Of a stretch of 64,000 nt of DNA, positions 41,839-50,337 are shown in pieces. The DNA comes from Candidatus Skiveiella danica. Its GTDB lineage: Bacteria; Pseudomonadota; Gammaproteobacteria; Burkholderiales; Burkholderiaceae_C. Under the pieces are notes generated by a model. The model was not told the DNA's origin and searched no databases. It saw only the letters and a program-made list of their open reading frames with translations. Positions within the stretch are counted from its first letter, which is position 1. Each line of letters opens with the position of its first letter. The stretch spans positions 1 through 64,000 of the forward strand of contig JADKHE010000002.1 in assembly GCA_016721925.1 (NCBI GenBank), read 5' to 3'. The position numbers and the translations under genes were made by a program.

Positions 41839-42846
41839 ATGTCAAAGGTCAAGCCTGCCCCCCTTCCGCCCGACACCGTCATCGGTGGCTATCGGGTGGT
41901 GCGGCGGCTTGCTGCAGGCGGTTTTGGTGTGGTTTACCTGGCTGTCGACAACGAAGGGCAGCAGGTTGCGGTCAAGGAATACCTCCCGTCGTCACTGGCG
42001 ACCCGGCCACCGGGCGAGTTGTTGCCACAGGTACAGCCCGAGAAGCTGTCTCTCTACCGCCTGGGCCTGAAGAGTTTCTTTGAAGAGGGACGTTCTCTGG
42101 CCCAGATTTCGCACCCCTCCGTCGTGAGCGTGCTGAACTTCTTCCGGGAGAACGAAACGGTCTACATGGTGATGAACTACCTGGAAGGCGCCACGCTACA
42201 GGATTTCATCGTCACTGCCCGCGATCTCAAGAAACAGAAGGTCTTCCGCGAATCCACCATCCGTTCCCTGTTCGACGAAGTTCTGCGGGGCCTGCGCATC
42301 GTGCACCAGCACAAGATGCTGCATCTGGACATCAAGCCCGCCAACATCTTCATCACCGACGAGAACCGCGCCGTGATGATCGATTTCGGTGCCGCACGCG
42401 AGGTTCTGAGCAAGGAAGGCAATTTCATCCGCCCGATGTACACGCCCGGATTCGCCGCCCCCGAGATGTACCGGCGCGACTCGTCGATGGGGCCCTGGAC
42501 CGACATCTATGCCATCGGCGCCTGCATCTACGCCTGCATGCAGGGCTACCCGCCCAATGATGCGCCGCAGCGCCTGGAGAAGGACCGCCTGTCGCTGTCG
42601 CTCTCGCGCCAGCGTGGCGTCTACTCCGACAACCTGATCGAGGTGGTGGAGTGGTGCATGTCGCTGGACCCCCTGTCGCGCCCGCAGTCGGTCTTTGCCT
42701 TGCAGAAAGAACTCAGTCGTGAAGGCGAGCGGCGCTACACCAAGCTCAGCGTGGGCGAAAAGGTCCGGCTGCAGTTTGACACCATCGTCACCGACACCAA
42801 GAAGAACCTGGCCAAGGGCACGCGCTTTGGCGCGAAGGCGAAATGA
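41839..42846 (+). CDS. Serine/threonine protein kinase
   Basis: A 335-residue Hanks-type kinase without a membrane segment. The glycine loop is LAAGGFGVVYLA near residue 25, the ATP lysine is in VAVKEYLP, the catalytic loop is HLDIKPANIFI and the metal site is DFGAAREV. The threonine-rich activation segment PMYTPGFAAPE is normal. The conserved RD arginine is replaced by leucine (HLD), as in non-RD kinases. It overlaps the PP2C phosphatase gene by four bases, so kinase and phosphatase are made together. Confidence 0.94.
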   Translation: MSKVKPAPLPPDTVIGGYRVVRRLAAGGFGVVYLAVDNEGQQVAVKEYLPSSLATRPPGELLPQVQPEKLSLYRLGLKSFFEEGRSLAQISHPSVVSVLNFFRENETVYMVMNYLEGATLQDFIVTARDLKKQKVFRESTIRSLFDEVLRGLRIVHQHKMLHLDIKPANIFITDENRAVMIDFGAAREVLSKEGNFIRPMYTPGFAAPEMYRRDSSMGPWTDIYAIGACIYACMQGYPPNDAPQRLEKDRLSLSLSRQRGVYSDNLIEVVEWCMSLDPLSRPQSVFALQKELSREGERRYTKLSVGEKVRLQFDTIVTDTKKNLAKGTRFGAKAK

Positions 42847-43745
42847 AGTTTTCAGTCTTTCAGGTCAGCCGAAAAGGCGGTCGCGACAAGAACGAAGACC
42901 GCATGGGCTATTGCTACACGCGGGAATCCGGCCTGTTTGTCCTGGCGGACGGCATGGGCGGCCATCCTGAAGGCGAGGTTGCTTCCCAACTGGCCCTGCA
43001 GACGGTCTCGGCACTGTTTCAGAAGGAGGCCAAGCCCTCCGTAAAGGACGTGCCGGGCTTCCTCAGCACCAGCATGATGGCGGCCCATCACCAGATCATC
43101 CGTTACGCCGGCGACAAGGGCATGTTGGACACGCCCCGCACCACGCTGGTGGCGGCGGTGGTTCAGGATGGCTGCGTCACCTGCATCCACTGCGGCGATT
43201 CGCGCCTGTACGTGGTGCGCGACCACGCCTTGCTGACGCGCACCCGCGACCATTCCTACATGGAGCACCAGCCGCCGGGCGTGGTGCGCATGGACCGCAT
43301 CAATCGCAACATCCTGTTCACCTGCCTGGGTTCGCCGACGCGGCCGGTTTTCGACATCACCGGGCCCATCACACTGCAGCAAGGCGACAAGATCATGCTG
43401 TGCTCCGACGGGTTGTGGGGAACAGTGGGGGAGGAAGAAATCGTCGAACAGCTGGCGACCCAGCCGGTGTCCGACGCCGTTCCCGACCTGGCCGAGCGAG
43501 CCCTGCGCAAAGGTGGGGCGCGCAGCGACAACGTCACCGTGCTGGCGATGGAGTGGGAGACCGCCAACGCGTTTGAGTCGACGCGCGGCATTTCCACCGA
43601 CAGCATCAGCGACGGGGTCTTCGCATCGACCATACAGTCCGGTGTGCTCGACAGCATGGTCGAGGAACTCGATGACGATGCGATCGAGCGCTCGATTGCG
43701 GAGATCAACGAAGCCATCCGGCGCTCTGCCTTGCGCAGGACCTGA
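42843..43745 (+). CDS. PP2C-family serine/threonine phosphatase
   Basis: A 300-residue metal-dependent phosphatase. The motifs RKGGRDKNEDR, VLADGMGGH, CIHCGDSRLYVV, MLCSDGLWG and SDNVTVLAM appear in the expected order with the metal-binding aspartates. The last 60 residues are an acidic extension (EELDDDAIERSIAEINEAI). The four-base overlap with the kinase gene indicates that it reverses that kinase's phosphorylation. rph follows 65 bases later. Confidence 0.94.
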   Translation: MKFSVFQVSRKGGRDKNEDRMGYCYTRESGLFVLADGMGGHPEGEVASQLALQTVSALFQKEAKPSVKDVPGFLSTSMMAAHHQIIRYAGDKGMLDTPRTTLVAAVVQDGCVTCIHCGDSRLYVVRDHALLTRTRDHSYMEHQPPGVVRMDRINRNILFTCLGSPTRPVFDITGPITLQQGDKIMLCSDGLWGTVGEEEIVEQLATQPVSDAVPDLAERALRKGGARSDNVTVLAMEWETANAFESTRGISTDSISDGVFASTIQSGVLDSMVEELDDDAIERSIAEINEAIRRSALRRT

Positions 43746-43810
43746 TCACCCTGCCTGCCGCGCCTCGCTGCGGCGCCAAACTGTTTCCCAATCTGCCGGA
43801 CCTGTGAACC

Positions 43811-44539
43811 ATGACTGAATTTGTACGAAGCGGCGGCCGCGCCGCGAACGCCCTGCGCCCGGTGCGTTTCACCCGCGGCTACACCATCCACGCCGAGGGC
43901 TCGGTGCTGGTCGAGTTTGGCCATACCCGGGTGCTCTGCACCGCGTCGGTCGAAGACAAGGTGCCGCCGCACAAGCGCGGCAGCGGCGAGGGCTGGGTCA
44001 CGGCGGAATACGGCATGTTGCCGCGGGCGACACACACCCGCGGCGACCGCGAGGCCGCACGCGGCAAGCAGAGCGGGCGCACGCAGGAAATCCAGCGGCT
44101 GATCGGCCGTTCGCTGCGCGCAGTGTTCGACCTGAAGAAGCTCGGCGAGCGCACCATTCACCTCGACTGCGACGTGATCCAGGCCGACGGCGGCACGCGC
44201 ACGGCCGCCATCACCGGCGCCTTCGTGGCGGCCCAGGACGCGGTGAACCAGCTGCTGGCGTCCGGCAAGCTGAGCGAGTCGCCGATCATCGATCATGTCG
44301 CGGCCATCTCGGTCGGCATGGTGCAAGGCACGCCGTTGCTGGACCTGGAGTACACCGAGGATGTGTCCTGCGACACCGACATGAACGTGGTCATGACCGG
44401 CGCCGGCAATTTCGTCGAAGTGCAGGGCACGGCCGAAGGCGCGGCGTTTTCGCGCAAGGAGATGGACGCGCTGCTGGCGCTGGCGGAAAAAGGCATCCGT
44501 GAACTGGTTCTCCTGCAGGGCGATTCGCTCTCTGATTGA
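43811..44539 (+). CDS. rph: Ribonuclease PH
   Basis: A 242-residue 3' to 5' phosphorolytic exoribonuclease trimming tRNA 3' ends. RSGGRAANALRPVRFTRGY opens the protein and VTAEYGMLPRATHTR, LDCDVIQADGGTRTAAITGA are the phosphate- and RNA-binding segments. It is followed by rdgB, a conserved pair. Its stop codon lies inside a dispersed repeat. Confidence 0.96.
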   Translation: MTEFVRSGGRAANALRPVRFTRGYTIHAEGSVLVEFGHTRVLCTASVEDKVPPHKRGSGEGWVTAEYGMLPRATHTRGDREAARGKQSGRTQEIQRLIGRSLRAVFDLKKLGERTIHLDCDVIQADGGTRTAAITGAFVAAQDAVNQLLASGKLSESPIIDHVAAISVGMVQGTPLLDLEYTEDVSCDTDMNVVMTGAGNFVEVQGTAEGAAFSRKEMDALLALAEKGIRELVLLQGDSLSD

Positions 44540-44594
44540 TAGCTGATTACGACCATCCGACGCTGGGAATTGGCATAAAACGTCATGAAAATCG
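44534..44594 (+). repeat. Dispersed GACGCTGGG repeat, copy 3
   Basis: TTGATAGCTGATTACGACCA, then CGACGCTGGG and AATTGGC, ending in TGAAAAT. It overlaps the last codons of rph and the first codons of rdgB, so the element supplies the rdgB translation start region. Confidence 0.8.
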
Positions 44595-45184
44595 TGCTTG
44601 CATCCAACAACCGGGGCAAACTGGCCGAATTGCAGGCCATGTTGGCGCCGCTGGACGTGGAACTGGTGCGCCAGGCCGATCTGGGCATATCCGAGGCGGA
44701 GGAGCCACATCGCACCTTCGTGGAGAACGCCCTGGAGAAAGCGCGCCACGCCGCCCGAGCCAGTGGCCTGCCGGCGCTGGCCGACGACGCCGGCCTGTGC
44801 GTGGACGCCTTTGGCGGCCTGCCGGGGGTGGACACCGCGTACTACGCGACGCAATTTGGTTATGAAAAGAGTGACGACAACAATGTGCGGGCCTTGCTGG
44901 AGCAGATGCAGGGCATAGCCAACCGGCGCGCCGCGATGGTCAGCACGCTGGTGGCCGTGCGCAGCGGCGACGATCCCGAGCCGCTGATTGCCGTGGGCCG
45001 CGTGGTCGGCGAGATCGCGCGCGAGCCGGTTGGGAACAACGGCTTCGGCTTCGACCCCGTCATGTTCATTCCCGAGTTCGGGCAGACCTTTGCGCAATTG
45101 CCGGTCGAGGTGAAGAACGCGCACAGCCACCGCGGGAAGGCGGCCCGCGCCATGCTGGAGATGATCCGCGAGCGCTGGTTGTGA
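44585..45184 (+). CDS. rdgB: Non-canonical purine NTP pyrophosphatase (RdgB/HAM1)
   Basis: A 199-residue enzyme that hydrolyses ITP, dITP and XTP. MKIVLASNNRGKLAEL is the family start, followed by LADDAGLCVDAFGG-type ALADDAGLCVD and GNNGFGFDPVMFIP. It is downstream of rph and upstream of hemW on the same strand, a conserved order. The first codons coincide with the end of a dispersed repeat. Confidence 0.95.
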   Translation: MKIVLASNNRGKLAELQAMLAPLDVELVRQADLGISEAEEPHRTFVENALEKARHAARASGLPALADDAGLCVDAFGGLPGVDTAYYATQFGYEKSDDNNVRALLEQMQGIANRRAAMVSTLVAVRSGDDPEPLIAVGRVVGEIAREPVGNNGFGFDPVMFIPEFGQTFAQLPVEVKNAHSHRGKAARAMLEMIRERWL

Positions 45185-45257
45185 TGACAGCTTCCTTCGT
45201 GTCGGTGCGCCGGAGGGCAACACCAGCGGCCCGCCAGCCTGGGCGTGAGGATCTGCT

Positions 45258-46496
45258 GTGATTCCCGTGGCGCAGGCGCTGTCTGCCACGGTTCCTCTGA
45301 AGGACATCCAGCACTACATGCGGCCCGGCACGCTGCGACTGCCTGTTTTGCCCCCGCTGTCGCTCTACGTGCACCTGCCGTGGTGCCTGCGCAAATGCCC
45401 CTATTGCGATTTCAACTCCCATGAGTTCCGTGCAGGCGGCGCAGCGGGCGAGCTTCCAGAGCAGCGCTATATCGATGCCCTGGTCGCCGATCTGGAGACC
45501 AGCCTCCCACTGGTCTGGGGCCGCCCGGTGCACAGCATTTTCATCGGCGGCGGCACGCCCAGCCTGTTTTCGCCGCAGGCCATTGACCGATTGCTGGGCG
45601 ACATCCGGGCGCGGCTGCCGCTGACGCCCGATTGCGAAATCACGCTCGAGGCCAACCCCGGCACCTTCGAGAAGGATCGCTTCAAGGCGTTTCGCACTGC
45701 GGGCGTGACGCGCCTGTCGGTCGGCGTGCAAAGCTTCAACGACGCGCACCTGTCTGCGCTGGGCCGCGTGCACGACCGCGCGCAGGCGCTGGCCGCCGTC
45801 GAGGAAGCCGCGCAGGCGTTCGACACCTTCAACCTGGACCTGATGTACGCGCTGCCCGGCCAGACGCTGGCACAGCTCGACGAAGACGTTCACACCGCGC
45901 TGTCACTGGGGCCGCCGCACATCTCGATCTACCATCTGACGATCGAGCCGAACACCGTGTTCGCCAAGTACCCGCCGGCGGTTCCCGAGGACGACATGGC
46001 CTACGCCATGCTCGATCGCCTGACCGAGCTGACGGGTGTCGCGGGGCTGCAGCGTTACGAGGTCTCTGCCTTTGCCCGGCCCGGACATCGCTGCTGGCAC
46101 AACCTCAACTACTGGCAGTTCGGCGACTACCTGGGGATTGGCGCGGGCGCGCACAGCAAGCTCAGCTTTGCCCACCGCACGGTGCGCCAGGTGCGTTACC
46201 GCGAGCCCCTCGGCTACATGGACCGCGCGCTGGCGGGGCAGGCTGTGACGCAGGACGACGAGGTGGCCCGCGCTGATCTGCCGTTTGAATTCATGCTCAA
46301 CGCGTTGCGGTTGAAGGAGGGTTTTGCCCTGCAGGACTTCACCGCGCGCACCGGTTTGCCCGTGACCGCCATCCAGGCTGCCCTGGAAGCGGCAGAAGGC
46401 AAGGGCCTGATTCAGCGCGACTTCACTCACGTGCGACCGACCGAGCGGGGTTTCGACTTCCTGAGCGATCTGCAGGCGCTTTTCCTGCCCACCTGA
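45258..46496 (+). CDS. hemW: Radical SAM heme chaperone HemW
   Basis: A 412-residue radical SAM protein. The cluster motif is CLRKCPYC near residue 47, preceded by LSLYVHLPW. IFIGGGTPSLF, EANPGTFEKD and LSVGVQSFND follow, as in HemW (often misnamed coproporphyrinogen oxidase). HemW delivers heme to respiratory proteins. The GTG at 45258 is used because MIP and the next 20 residues fit relatives; an ATG at 45318 is an alternative. Confidence 0.92.
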   Translation: MIPVAQALSATVPLKDIQHYMRPGTLRLPVLPPLSLYVHLPWCLRKCPYCDFNSHEFRAGGAAGELPEQRYIDALVADLETSLPLVWGRPVHSIFIGGGTPSLFSPQAIDRLLGDIRARLPLTPDCEITLEANPGTFEKDRFKAFRTAGVTRLSVGVQSFNDAHLSALGRVHDRAQALAAVEEAAQAFDTFNLDLMYALPGQTLAQLDEDVHTALSLGPPHISIYHLTIEPNTVFAKYPPAVPEDDMAYAMLDRLTELTGVAGLQRYEVSAFARPGHRCWHNLNYWQFGDYLGIGAGAHSKLSFAHRTVRQVRYREPLGYMDRALAGQAVTQDDEVARADLPFEFMLNALRLKEGFALQDFTARTGLPVTAIQAALEAAEGKGLIQRDFTHVRPTERGFDFLSDLQALFLPT

Positions 46497-46549
46497 AGCC
46501 TTTGCATGGCGGACCCGAAGCGTCCTTCAGTCCACCGGTGAAGTCCTGA

Positions 46550-46610
46550 AAAGATAGCTGGCAGTGACCATTCGACGCTGGGAAGGCGTCAAAAACACTC
46601 TGAAAATAGG
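46550..46610 (+). repeat. Dispersed GACGCTGGG repeat, copy 4
   Basis: AAGATAGCTGGCAGTGACCA, TTCGACGCTGGG, AAGGCGTC and the tail TGAAAAT. GACGC and GCGTC can form a stem. Located between the convergent hemW and permease genes. Confidence 0.8.
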
Positions 46611-46634
46611 CCTGATGACCTTCCAGCCGTCGTT

Positions 46635-47438
46635 TCAGTCCATGCGCCCCTTGTCAGGAGTGGTTTCCGGCGGCGACGGCTTCGCCCATCGAACGGCGAC
46701 CCATGGGACCATCGGCGCAATCCCCGCCATCACCAGCACCACCACTGCCCCTGACGGCAGGTCGAAGCGCGCGGAAAGTGCCAGCCCCAGCAGGTAGCCG
46801 AGCGCGCCGATGGCGTAAGCGACTGGCAGTCGCAGGGCAGGGCGCAGACTTCGCACCGCCAGCGCCGGCACGATCAGGCTGGTGAACACCAGGTACACGC
46901 CCACGAGCTGCACGGATGCCGTGACCGCCAGCGCGAACAGCAGGTAGAACCCTGCTCGCCCGAGCCGCTCACGCAGCCCGAACCACAAGGCCAGCACCAG
47001 CACGGTCAGTGCCGCCATACCGATGAGCTGCTGGGTCGAGACCCACAGGATCTGCCCCACCAGCAGGTCCTTCAGGTGCTCGCCGCCGTGCGGGTTGCCC
47101 GCCAGCAGCAACAGGCCGGCGCACGAGGCCAGCACGAACAGCACGCCGATCAGTGCCTCCTGGATGTCAGGCCAGCGCCGCTCGGTCCAGGTCAGCGCGA
47201 GCGCGCCGAGCAGCGCGGCGCTCAGCGCCGCCGCCTGCACCGCCCAGCCCTGCGGCTCGAAGCCCATCGCGTCGGCCGCGATGACGCCGATGCCAGCAAT
47301 CTGCGCGATCGCCAGGTCGATGAAGACGATGCCGCGCTGCAGCACCTGCGCGCCCAGCGGCACATGGGTGGCCAGCACCAGCAGGCCGGCCAGCAGGGCG
47401 GGCAGCAGGATGTGCCAGTCGATGGCCGTGGACGTCAT
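46635..47438 (-). CDS. Metal ABC transporter permease (ZnuB-like)
   Basis: A 267-residue permease of the ABC-3 family, with about eight hydrophobic segments. LQRGIVFIDLAIAQIAGIGV near residue 35 is the family's conserved region, and LVFTSLIVPALAV occurs near residue 190. Such proteins move zinc or manganese across the inner membrane. It overlaps the binding-protein gene by four bases. No ATPase gene lies next to it. Confidence 0.88.
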   Translation of the reverse strand: MTSTAIDWHILLPALLAGLLVLATHVPLGAQVLQRGIVFIDLAIAQIAGIGVIAADAMGFEPQGWAVQAAALSAALLGALALTWTERRWPDIQEALIGVLFVLASCAGLLLLAGNPHGGEHLKDLLVGQILWVSTQQLIGMAALTVLVLALWFGLRERLGRAGFYLLFALAVTASVQLVGVYLVFTSLIVPALAVRSLRPALRLPVAYAIGALGYLLGLALSARFDLPSGAVVVLVMAGIAPMVPWVAVRWAKPSPPETTPDKGRMD

Positions 47439-48340
47439 CGGGCGCCCTTCAGCAGCCGCTGCACCGTGTCGTCGAACAGCGAGAACAGGTCTTTCGCCTG
47501 CTCATTGCCGCCCACGGTGAAGGGCAGCACCACGACCGGCAGCTTCGTGCGATCGGCCAGCCATTCCGCACCCCGGCCGTCGTTGTAGGCCGCGCGCAGG
47601 ATCATCTTGGCTGGCTTGGCCTGTAGACCGGCCAGCACCGCGCTCAGGTGCGCGCTGGTGGGCTCCACGCCGGGCTTGGGCTCCAGCACGGCCACCTCCA
47701 CCAGCCCCAGCCATTGCTGCAGGTACGGAAACGCTTTGTGCTGCACCACGACCGGCACGCCGCGCAGCGGTGCGGCTTCCTTGTCCCAGCGCTGAATGGC
47801 CGCCTTCCAGCGCGCCATGAAGTCGGCGCTGCGGGCCTGGTAAACGGAAGCGTTGGCCGGGTCAAGCTCGGCCAGGCGGCGCGCCAGCGGCTCGGCCACG
47901 AGCGCGATGTTGCGCGGATCGGTCTGGATGTGCGGATTGCCGGCGGCGTGCACGTCGCCATCGGCCCGGTCCAGACGGTCTGGAATTTCGAGTTTTCGGA
48001 CGTACGCAGCGGCTTCGAAGTTGCCGGGTTTACCGGGCTGAATCGCGCTGTTGCCCGACTGGCGGATCAGCAGCGGCAGCCAGCCGACCTCCAGCTCGGC
48101 GCCGGTGCAGACCACCAGCTGGGTATTGCGTGCGGCCGCAACCAGGCTCGGGCGGGCTTCGATGCGGTGGGGGTCTTGCAGGCCTGTCGTGGCCACGTAG
48201 ACGCTGGCCTTGTCGCCGGCCAGTTCCTTGACCAGCGCGCCCCATTCGGGTTCGCAGGCCAGCACCTTGATGTCGGCCCGCGCGGTCTGCATGCCAAGTG
48301 CCAGTAGCACGGTCGACGCGATAGGAATCAGTCTCTTCAT
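47435..48340 (-). CDS. Metal ABC transporter substrate-binding protein (ZnuA-like)
   Basis: A 301-residue periplasmic protein with signal peptide MKRLIPIASTVLLALGMQTARA. It belongs to the cluster A-I metal binders: CEPEWGALVKELAGD, LQDPHRIEARPSLV, CTGAELEVGWLP and GNPHIQTDPRNI give candidate metal ligands H57, H136-type histidines and the late aspartate/glutamate. The cysteine-containing start of the mature part is unusual. It is encoded between the porin-like gene and the permease gene in the same leftward operon. Zinc or manganese is the likely substrate. Confidence 0.87.
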   Translation of the reverse strand: MKRLIPIASTVLLALGMQTARADIKVLACEPEWGALVKELAGDKASVYVATTGLQDPHRIEARPSLVAAARNTQLVVCTGAELEVGWLPLLIRQSGNSAIQPGKPGNFEAAAYVRKLEIPDRLDRADGDVHAAGNPHIQTDPRNIALVAEPLARRLAELDPANASVYQARSADFMARWKAAIQRWDKEAAPLRGVPVVVQHKAFPYLQQWLGLVEVAVLEPKPGVEPTSAHLSAVLAGLQAKPAKMILRAAYNDGRGAEWLADRTKLPVVVLPFTVGGNEQAKDLFSLFDDTVQRLLKGAR

Positions 48341-48350
48341 GGTATTTCTT

Positions 48351-49775
48351 TCAATAGCCGTGGGCGCCGTGGGAACCCAGACTCATCATGTACTGGATCA
48401 TGATCTGGTTGTCGGTCAGGCCATAGCGGGCGCGGTCCTGGGCCAGCTGCAGTCGTACGCGGCTGTATTCGCTGGGCGCCCAGTCGAACATCAGCGTGGT
48501 GCGGTTTGGCGAGTAGGACGGCAGGTAGAGGTTCTCCGTGTTGCTGGAGGCGTTGACGTTGCCGACGTCGAGCCGGTCGTAGCGCAAACCCACCCGCCAC
48601 TCGGGCAGGAACTTGTACACCGCCTGCGCGTACCAGCCGCTCTGGGCTGAGCGGAAACTGTCGGCCAGCGCCTGACCGCCTTCGTCGTAGACCAGCGAGC
48701 CGGATTCCAGGCGGCGGAAGTATTCGCCCTGCAGCGTCAGGCTGGTTCGCGTCGAATTGCCATTGGGCGCCCACTTCCAGACCGCATCCAGGATGCCCAG
48801 GCGGGTGTTGCCGGTGAACACGTTGCTGACCGGGTTGCCAGCGCTGTCGATGTCCTCGAAGGGGCGGTCGTAGGCCTTCGCCCAGACCATGGAGGCGCCG
48901 GCGCGCCAGCTGTTGCTGGCACCGATATCGCCGCCGGTGTGGGCGAACAGCGTGCCGGTGCCCGGCTTCTTGCGATTGCCGGTGCCGCTGGGGTACTCGC
49001 CCGCGGCACCGATCCCGCCACCGAGTTCGATGAACTGGGAGGTCGGCAATACCGCCTTGATCTGCAGGCCGTCCTGCGCCAGCGCGCCACCCAGGAACAC
49101 CTGGTAGGCGAGTGGGGCATTGATGAAGTCCCAGGTGTGGGCGTGCTTGTCGTTCTGATACCCGACGGACGCCAGGAAGCGCCCGGCTTTCAGCCCCAGG
49201 CCCCCCGGCAGCGACGTGGTCTGGATGAAGGCCTCCTCGACCGAGGCCGAGTTGTCGGCGGCCAGCGCCACGCTCATCGAGCCGTAGAACCAAGGATCGA
49301 TGGTGGCAGACATCGTCAGCTCCGACTCGCCGAGCGAGAAGCCCTGCACGCCCGGCCCGATCTCGCCGCCCGTCAGGAAGCCGGGAATGCGGTACTGCGT
49401 CGGGTCCTTGGAAAAACTGGCGTAGCTGCCGGCCAGTACCAGGGCGATGTCCGGGTTGAAGCCCTTGCCCGCGGAAGGGGCGGCGGGAGGGGCTCCAGCC
49501 GAAGGTGGCGGGGTGGCCACTGCGACCGTGGGCGCAGACGACGGGGCCGCTTGTGCCGCAGGCAATTGGCCGGCGGACGCCGCCTGGGTAGCCAAGCTGG
49601 CCTCGGCCTGTTTCAGCCGCACCTCGAGCGCTTTGAGTTGGGTTTCATAGTCCTTGCGCATGGCGGCAATCTCTTGCTGAAGTTGTTGCAGCTGGGTGTT
49701 GTCGGCAGCAAGCAGCGGCGGCGAAGCGATGGCCAACGCAATCAGCGCAGCGGAAAAAGGGATGGGTCGGTTCAT
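48351..49775 (-). CDS. Porin-like outer-membrane protein with N-terminal coiled coil
   Basis: A 474-residue predicted outer-membrane beta-barrel. The signal peptide MNRPIPFSAALIALAIASPP is followed by a coiled coil (QLQQLQQEIAAMRKDYETQ) and a proline/alanine linker, then a barrel with alternating aromatic strands and a C-terminal strand ending in HGAHGY. Coiled-coil-linked barrels of this type occur in trimeric porin-like proteins. Encoded just before the metal-binding protein, it may be the outer-membrane entry for the same metal; this is an inference. The start at 49775 gives the signal peptide. Confidence 0.82.
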   Translation of the reverse strand: MNRPIPFSAALIALAIASPPLLAADNTQLQQLQQEIAAMRKDYETQLKALEVRLKQAEASLATQAASAGQLPAAQAAPSSAPTVAVATPPPSAGAPPAAPSAGKGFNPDIALVLAGSYASFSKDPTQYRIPGFLTGGEIGPGVQGFSLGESELTMSATIDPWFYGSMSVALAADNSASVEEAFIQTTSLPGGLGLKAGRFLASVGYQNDKHAHTWDFINAPLAYQVFLGGALAQDGLQIKAVLPTSQFIELGGGIGAAGEYPSGTGNRKKPGTGTLFAHTGGDIGASNSWRAGASMVWAKAYDRPFEDIDSAGNPVSNVFTGNTRLGILDAVWKWAPNGNSTRTSLTLQGEYFRRLESGSLVYDEGGQALADSFRSAQSGWYAQAVYKFLPEWRVGLRYDRLDVGNVNASSNTENLYLPSYSPNRTTLMFDWAPSEYSRVRLQLAQDRARYGLTDNQIMIQYMMSLGSHGAHGY

Positions 49776-49925
49776 GGTGAGGCGTTTCCGAAAGGGTCGG
49801 TGGCGGCATGACAACGCAGTCGCGCCACAACCGATGAACAAGAGAGAAGAGGTCTTGGCCGACCGCACTCCTTGCCGGGCAAGGGCGGGAAGGGTTCGAC
49901 AGGGGCCGGTACGGCCCGGAGACAA

Positions 49926-50255
49926 TCAGGCCAGTGCCGGAGGCGCTCTGGACGCGTAGGCGGTGAAGGCGGATGCGCGGCACGCGACCGCCTTGCAGGA
50001 GAACGCCGAGTCCTGCGCCGGCGCCTGCGGCAGGGCCGAGTCCGCAACGGGCATGGCGCCGTCAACCGAAGCAAACTGCAGACACTGTTCGCAAACGGCT
50101 TCGTGCTCCGGCGCTCCGTCCTGGACATGAACCGCATCCAGCGCACGCAGCACATGCGACAGGCCGTGCCACTGCCAGCCCGCGCCCATCCACAGGCTGG
50201 TGGCCATGCAGATCCAGACGAGCAGGTGGCGGGGGTGGCGCATGAGCGTGTTCAT
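49926..50255 (-). CDS. Hypothetical protein with His/Cys motifs (109 aa)
   Basis: A 109-residue protein with a hydrophobic N-terminal segment (LLVWICMATSLWMGAG) and then WHGLSHVL and CEQCLQF, plus later cysteines in SCKAVAC. Histidine and cysteine groups suggest metal binding or a disulphide-bonded exported domain. I do not recognise a family with certainty. It heads the leftward operon with the porin-like gene and the metal transporter genes, which supports a metal-related role. Confidence 0.6.
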   Translation of the reverse strand: MNTLMRHPRHLLVWICMATSLWMGAGWQWHGLSHVLRALDAVHVQDGAPEHEAVCEQCLQFASVDGAMPVADSALPQAPAQDSAFSCKAVACRASAFTAYASRAPPALA

Positions 50256-50337
50256 TGGAGGATCACGGCATTGTAGGCGTCGGGATCTGGGTCAGCGCCG
50301 CCCTTGGAGGGCCAGCGCCCGATGTGCATGGGCGGGT

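Noticed and set aside
43256..45307. 683-codon minus-strand frame across the PP2C, rph and rdgB genes
   Set aside because: It is antisense to three recognised genes and has the composition of a shadow frame.
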